A DNA stretch of 18,559 bases from an uncultured Prevotella sp. (GTDB taxonomy: Bacteria; Bacteroidota; Bacteroidia; Bacteroidales; Bacteroidaceae): positions 1 to 18,559 of the forward strand of contig UQCW01000055.1 in the NCBI GenBank assembly GCA_900539625.1. The letters run 5' to 3'. Of this stretch, positions 15,391-18,559 are shown in pieces. How positions within the stretch are numbered: position 1 is the stretch's first letter; each line of letters starts with the position of its first letter. The notes beneath the pieces are model-generated. The model searched no databases. It had not been told where the DNA came from and was given only the letters and a program-made list of their open reading frames with translations. Position numbers and translations under genes: made by a program.

Positions 15391-15467
15391 AATCAAGCTT
15401 AGCGGTAGCGCCCTCGCAGCGGAAATTTACGCTGCGCCAGCATAATCATCTGTTGCGGCGCCAGCAT

Positions 15468-15613
15468 TGTAGCTCACTTTGCTCGCAAAGTGAGGGCCAC
15501 GAACACGTAGCAAACATGACCAACGCTCTGGGACATGACTTTGTTGGATTTTCAGCTCGTGCTTGGCCGCCACAATATTCGTCCCCCTCACTTTGCGAGC
15601 AAAGTGAGCTACA
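15468..15613. repeat. Perfect 29-bp inverted repeat of a palindrome
   Basis: The arms are 15468-15496 and 15585-15613 and are exact reverse complements separated by 88 bases. Each arm itself contains a palindrome, CTCACTTTGC then GCAAAGTGAG separated by two bases. The two palindromes can each fold alone or pair with one another. Confidence 0.9.
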
Positions 15614-15642
15614 GTGCTTCGCCCCAGGGCTTCGTCGCACCT

Positions 15643-15752
15643 TATTATTTAGCAAAAACGCAGATTTTTGAGATTTTGAACACCCTACCCTTCAGAGGCG
15701 CTGTCGCCTCTCTACCAACCTTTTTGGGGGTCTGGATTTTGAACATCCTACC
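15643..15752. repeat. Mosaic intergenic repeat copies
   Basis: 15643-15699 matches 133-189 closely (TATTT, GCAAAAACGCAGAT, ATTTTGAAC, CCCTACC, TTCAG). 15700-15718 matches 51-69 exactly. A further core copy, GGATTTTGAACATCCTACC, is at 15734-15752. The order of modules differs from that at the window start, which shows a mosaic rather than a single duplicated block. Confidence 0.8.
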
Positions 15753-15756
15753 TCGA

Positions 15757-15798
15757 AAGTCAAATTTCAGCCCTCGGAAGTCAAGCCTCAGCCCTCAG
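15757..15798. repeat. Two-copy 21-bp tandem repeat
   Basis: Two adjacent 21-base units, each beginning AAGTCAA and ending TCAGCCCTC plus two bases, differ at about four positions. It lies between the mosaic repeats and the pnp terminator. Confidence 0.6.
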
Positions 15799-15821
15799 AA
15801 AAGTCTTACGTTGCATAAACG

Positions 15822-15860
15822 AAAAAATCCCCACAATCCGATGTCGGACTATGGGGACTT
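15822..15860 (-). terminator. Intrinsic terminator of pnp
   Basis: On the minus strand a 13-bp stem (15828-15840 with 15845-15857) around a 4-base loop is followed by six T. Two of the pairs are G-U wobbles only in this orientation; on the plus strand they would be mismatches, so it is specific for minus-strand transcripts. It is about 95 bases after the pnp stop. Confidence 0.85.
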
Positions 15861-15952
15861 TTGATGCTATGGTGTACATTTCATTCATTTCTCATGAGTG
15901 GAATGCCTGGCCATGCGGCTCTTTAGTAGCATGGCTGTGACAATGGTGTGCA

Positions 15953-18169
15953 TTACTGGCGGCGCGGACCGCGGCCTTCACCACCTTCGCGGTGCGGACG
16001 ACGGGCAGGACGGGCAGAACGTTCTTCCCAACCTTCGGGCTTCTCTTCGAGAACGCGGTGTGAGAGACGGAACTTACCAGTCTTCTCGTCGATTTCGAGG
16101 AGCTTCACGGTGATGTGGTCGCCTTCCTTGATGCCGGCCTCTTCAACGCTTTCCAAGCGCTTCCAAGCGATTTCGCTGATGTGGAGCAAGCCTTTCTTGC
16201 CCGGCATAAACTCAACGAAGCAGCCGTAAGGCATGATGCTGATGACCTTGGCATCGTAAACTTCTCCCACTTCGGGGATGGCAACGATGGCGCGGATTTT
16301 GGCAACGGCAGCGTCGATGACAGCCTTGTTGGCACCGCATACCTGGATTTTGCCTACGCCGTCTTCTTCATCAATCGTGATGGTGGCACCGGTTTCTTCC
16401 TGCATGCCCTGGATGATTTTTCCGCCCGGGCCGATAACGGCTCCAATGAATTCCTTAGGAATCTCGAAGGCTTCGATGCGTGGAACGTGTGGCTTGAAGT
16501 CAGCACGCGGTTTGGCAATAGTTTCTGTCAGTTTGCCGAGGATGTACTCACGACCGGCCTTGGCCTGCATGAGAGCCTTCTCGAGGATTTCATAAGAAAG
16601 TCCGTCACACTTGATGTCCATCTGGGTGGCGGTCAAACCCTTGGCAGTACCAGTGGTTTTGAAGTCCATGTCGCCCAAGTGGTCCTCGTCGCCGAGGATA
16701 TCAGAGAGGACAGCGTATTTGTCTTCACCTGGATTCTTGATCAACCCCATGGCGATACCGCTCACAGGAGCCTTGAGGGGCACACCAGCGTCCATCAAAG
16801 CCAGAGTACCAGCGCAGACAGTGGCCATTGAGCTGGAACCGTTTGATTCCAAAATGTCGCTTACGACACGCACTGTGTATGGGAAGTCGGCAGGAATCTG
16901 ACCCTTGAGCGCACGCCATGCCAAGTGGCCGTGACCAATTTCGCGACGGCCAACACCGCGCTGAGCCTTGGCTTCACCGGTTGAGAATGGAGGGAAGTTA
17001 TAGTGGAGGAGGAAGCGCATGTAGCTCTTGTCGAGCACATCGTCAACCATCTTCTCGTCGAGCTTGGTTCCAAGCGTACAGGTTGAAAGCGACTGGGTTT
17101 CACCACGGGTGAAGATGGCAGAACCGTGAGGTCCTGGCAGCGGGTCGATTTCGCACCAGATTGGGCGGATTTCTGTTGTCTTACGGCCATCAAGACGCTT
17201 GCCTTCGTCGAGGATGCAACGGCGCATGGCATCGCGCTCAACATCGTGGTAGTAGCGATCGATGAGGTCGTTCTTTTCCTGAAGTTCATCAGCCGAGAGG
17301 TCGGCGTGGGCAGCAACGTAGCGTTCCTTGAAGTCTTCACGAATCTTCTCGAAAGCTTCTTCGCGCTGGTGCTTGTCGTGGTCGCCTGCTTCAGCAATGG
17401 CATAAGCCGGAGCGTAGCATTCGTCCTTCACCTGCTGGCGGAGTTCTTCGTCGTTTACTTCGTGGCAATATACGCGCTTCACGTCAGTGCCGAGTTCCTT
17501 GGCAAGTTCCTTCTGCAAACGGCACATCGGCTTGATGGCTTCGTGGGCCACCTTCAAAGCTTCGAGCAGAGCGCTTTCAGGCACTTCGTCCATTTCGCCT
17601 TCCACCATCATGATGTTTTCTTCGGTGGCACCGACCATGATGTCCATATCGGCGTTGGCGAGCTGTTCGAATGTCGGGTCAACGACATATTCGCCGTTGA
17701 TGCGGGCTACGCGCACCTCAGAGATGGGAGCTTCGAAAGGAATGTCGGAGCAGGCCAGAGCAGCAGAAGCGGCGAAACCAGCGAGTGCGTCAGGCATGTC
17801 AACGCCATCGGCTGAGAAGAGCGTGATGTTGACATACACCTCTGCATGATAATCGCTCGGGAAAAGTGGGCGCAAGGCACGGTCAACGAGACGAGACGTC
17901 AAAATCTCGTAGTCGGAAGCGCGGCCTTCACGCTTGGTAAAACCGCCGGGGAAACGGCCTGCGGCAGAATATTTTTCCTTGTAGTCACACTGGAGGGGCA
18001 TGAAGTCAGTGCCGGGGACAGCGTCTTTGGCGCCACAGACTGTGGCAAGCAGCATCGTGTTGTTCATGCGCAGCATGACAGCACCGTCGGCCTGTTTGGC
18101 CAACTTACCAGTCTCGATGCTGATGGTTCTTCCATCAGGCAACGCGACGGTCTTAGTAATCACGTTCAT
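15953..18169 (-). CDS. pnp: Polyribonucleotide nucleotidyltransferase (PNPase)
   Basis: This phosphorolytic 3'-to-5' exoribonuclease forms a trimer and takes part in mRNA decay. The protein has 738 residues, normal for bacterial PNPase. Visible in order are the first RNase PH-like domain (from about residue 10, with GRFPGGFTKREGR and DRALRPLFP), the helical linker (about 210-320), and the catalytic second RNase PH domain. That domain carries FTRGETQSL, ESNGSSSMATVC (441-452) and GDEDHLGDMDFK (493-504). A KH domain follows with GAVIGPGGKIIQ (576-587), then an S1 domain (about 634-706, GEVYDAKVISIMPYGCFVEF and LLHISEI). A short Arg/Gly-rich tail (RPARRPHREGGEGRG) may add RNA binding. The ATG at 18169 opens the usual N-terminus. 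It is monocistronic, with its own terminator and candidate promoter. Confidence 0.98.
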   Translation of the reverse strand: MNVITKTVALPDGRTISIETGKLAKQADGAVMLRMNNTMLLATVCGAKDAVPGTDFMPLQCDYKEKYSAAGRFPGGFTKREGRASDYEILTSRLVDRALRPLFPSDYHAEVYVNITLFSADGVDMPDALAGFAASAALACSDIPFEAPISEVRVARINGEYVVDPTFEQLANADMDIMVGATEENIMMVEGEMDEVPESALLEALKVAHEAIKPMCRLQKELAKELGTDVKRVYCHEVNDEELRQQVKDECYAPAYAIAEAGDHDKHQREEAFEKIREDFKERYVAAHADLSADELQEKNDLIDRYYHDVERDAMRRCILDEGKRLDGRKTTEIRPIWCEIDPLPGPHGSAIFTRGETQSLSTCTLGTKLDEKMVDDVLDKSYMRFLLHYNFPPFSTGEAKAQRGVGRREIGHGHLAWRALKGQIPADFPYTVRVVSDILESNGSSSMATVCAGTLALMDAGVPLKAPVSGIAMGLIKNPGEDKYAVLSDILGDEDHLGDMDFKTTGTAKGLTATQMDIKCDGLSYEILEKALMQAKAGREYILGKLTETIAKPRADFKPHVPRIEAFEIPKEFIGAVIGPGGKIIQGMQEETGATITIDEEDGVGKIQVCGANKAVIDAAVAKIRAIVAIPEVGEVYDAKVISIMPYGCFVEFMPGKKGLLHISEIAWKRLESVEEAGIKEGDHITVKLLEIDEKTGKFRLSHRVLEEKPEGWEERSARPARRPHREGGEGRGPRRQ

Positions 18170-18217
18170 CGGTTGTTTTTCTTATATGATTTATTCTTAT
18201 AAACTCTGTAAATCACG

Positions 18218-18225
18218 CAAATTTA
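18218..18225 (-). promoter_or_regulatory. Candidate -7 box for pnp
   Basis: TAAATTTG on the minus strand fits TAnnTTTG and lies about 50 bases upstream of the pnp ATG. No good -33 TTTG element is visible. Confidence 0.4.
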
Positions 18226-18455
18226 ACAATTTATTTTGGAGTGGCCTTTTTAAAATTACTTTTTATTGTTATTTAGTAATGGTGAAAATGCTAAATACGC
18301 ACGCGGGGACTGCTAAAAAGACAAATCACGCAAGCATCAGAATAACATTTTCCAACTCATTATCAACAATATACCACACACCAGACTATCTTCTCCGCTC
18401 TCCCAACCCACTCTATTTTACCAGGAGGAATTTCAACGCTTTGCCGCCCTATGTC
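18226..18455. other. AT-rich gene-free stretch upstream of pnp
   Basis: I see no gene, RNA gene or clear hairpin in this segment; base composition is more AT-rich than in the neighbouring gene. It ends at the repeat block. Confidence 0.5.
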
Positions 18456-18559
18456 CTAGGGTGTTCAAAATCAAGAAAAGTATCTGTGCGGTTTTGAGCC
18501 AAATAACATGGCAGTTGCGCCGCTGCCCCTGAAAGGGGCTCATATTCCAGGATAGGGGC
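18456..18559. repeat. Mosaic intergenic repeat, inverted relative to the window start
   Basis: CTAGGGTGTTCAAAATCAAG (18456 onward) is the inverted core of the family. Further right, the complement of GCCATGTTATTTGGC and of GAGCCCCTTTCAGGGGCAGC matches 131-142 and 33-52 in the same relative order. The block thus forms a long imperfect inverted repeat with the first 190 bases of the window. Confidence 0.8.

Larger units (their letters stand above)
14927..15952. other. One-kilobase gene-free, repeat-rich region between pnp and murC
   Basis: Open frames exist here, but none shows a recognisable family, a signal peptide or a good start, and several are translations of the tandem repeats. 14973-15158 shows nothing of note. 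The remainder is taken up by the repeats and the pnp terminator listed separately. Confidence 0.65.

Noticed and set aside
14932..15396. A 154-codon minus-strand open frame upstream of murC
   Set aside because: It mostly translates the GC-rich tandem and inverted repeats, has no family resemblance, and crosses the candidate murC promoter.

Overview
The window reads as a chromosomal segment from a member of the Bacteroidales, most like a Prevotellaceae genome. Several things support this. There are TAnnTTTG -7 boxes in front of several genes. There is a DUF5686-type outer-membrane protein and a serine-type S1 sulfatase with a signal peptide. A PD-(D/E)XK 'Rpn/transposase' family protein is present. 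The division genes run murC-ftsQ-ftsA-ftsZ and end in a GatB/YqeY gene, as in Bacteroidetes. The genus is inferred, not proven.

Layout. 1-221 holds only mosaic intergenic repeats. 222-2819 (-) is an outer-membrane carboxypeptidase-regulatory-like/DUF5686 protein. 3058-4629 (-) is a secreted sulfatase with its own terminator. 4797-5798 (-) is an Rpn-family nuclease whose C-terminal coiled coil is encoded by a 21-bp tandem repeat. From a divergent promoter region, 6145-6987 (+) encodes two paralogous small lipoproteins, followed by two strong hairpin terminators. 7303-14926 (-) is the division cluster, read in the order murC, ftsQ, ftsA, ftsZ, a second divergent ftsZ, and a GatB/YqeY gene. 14927-15952 is about 1 kb without a gene, packed with inverted and tandem repeats. 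15953-18169 (-) is pnp (polynucleotide phosphorylase) with its own terminator and a candidate promoter. 18170-18559 returns to the repeat family seen at the start of the window, in inverted orientation.

How the genes work together. MurC makes UDP-MurNAc-Ala for peptidoglycan. FtsQ is a membrane divisome protein, FtsA tethers FtsZ to the membrane, and FtsZ forms the ring. The notable point is a tandem pair of FtsZ proteins. The copy next to ftsA keeps the canonical synergy-loop residues (Asn-x-Asp-x-x-Asp) and an aromatic C-terminal peptide. The downstream copy keeps the GTP-binding signature but has Gly in place of the synergy-loop Asn and lacks the aromatic residue in the C-terminal peptide. 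It looks like a specialised partner or modulator of the ring.

A second notable point is a 192-bp MITE-like element with 27-bp inverted ends. It has inserted at the last codon of ftsA and supplies the present ftsA stop codon. Removing it together with one copy of a 4-bp TCTT duplication restores an in-frame GAA-TAA end in the sequence. Related repeat ends occur at the end of the rpn gene and in other intergenic gaps.
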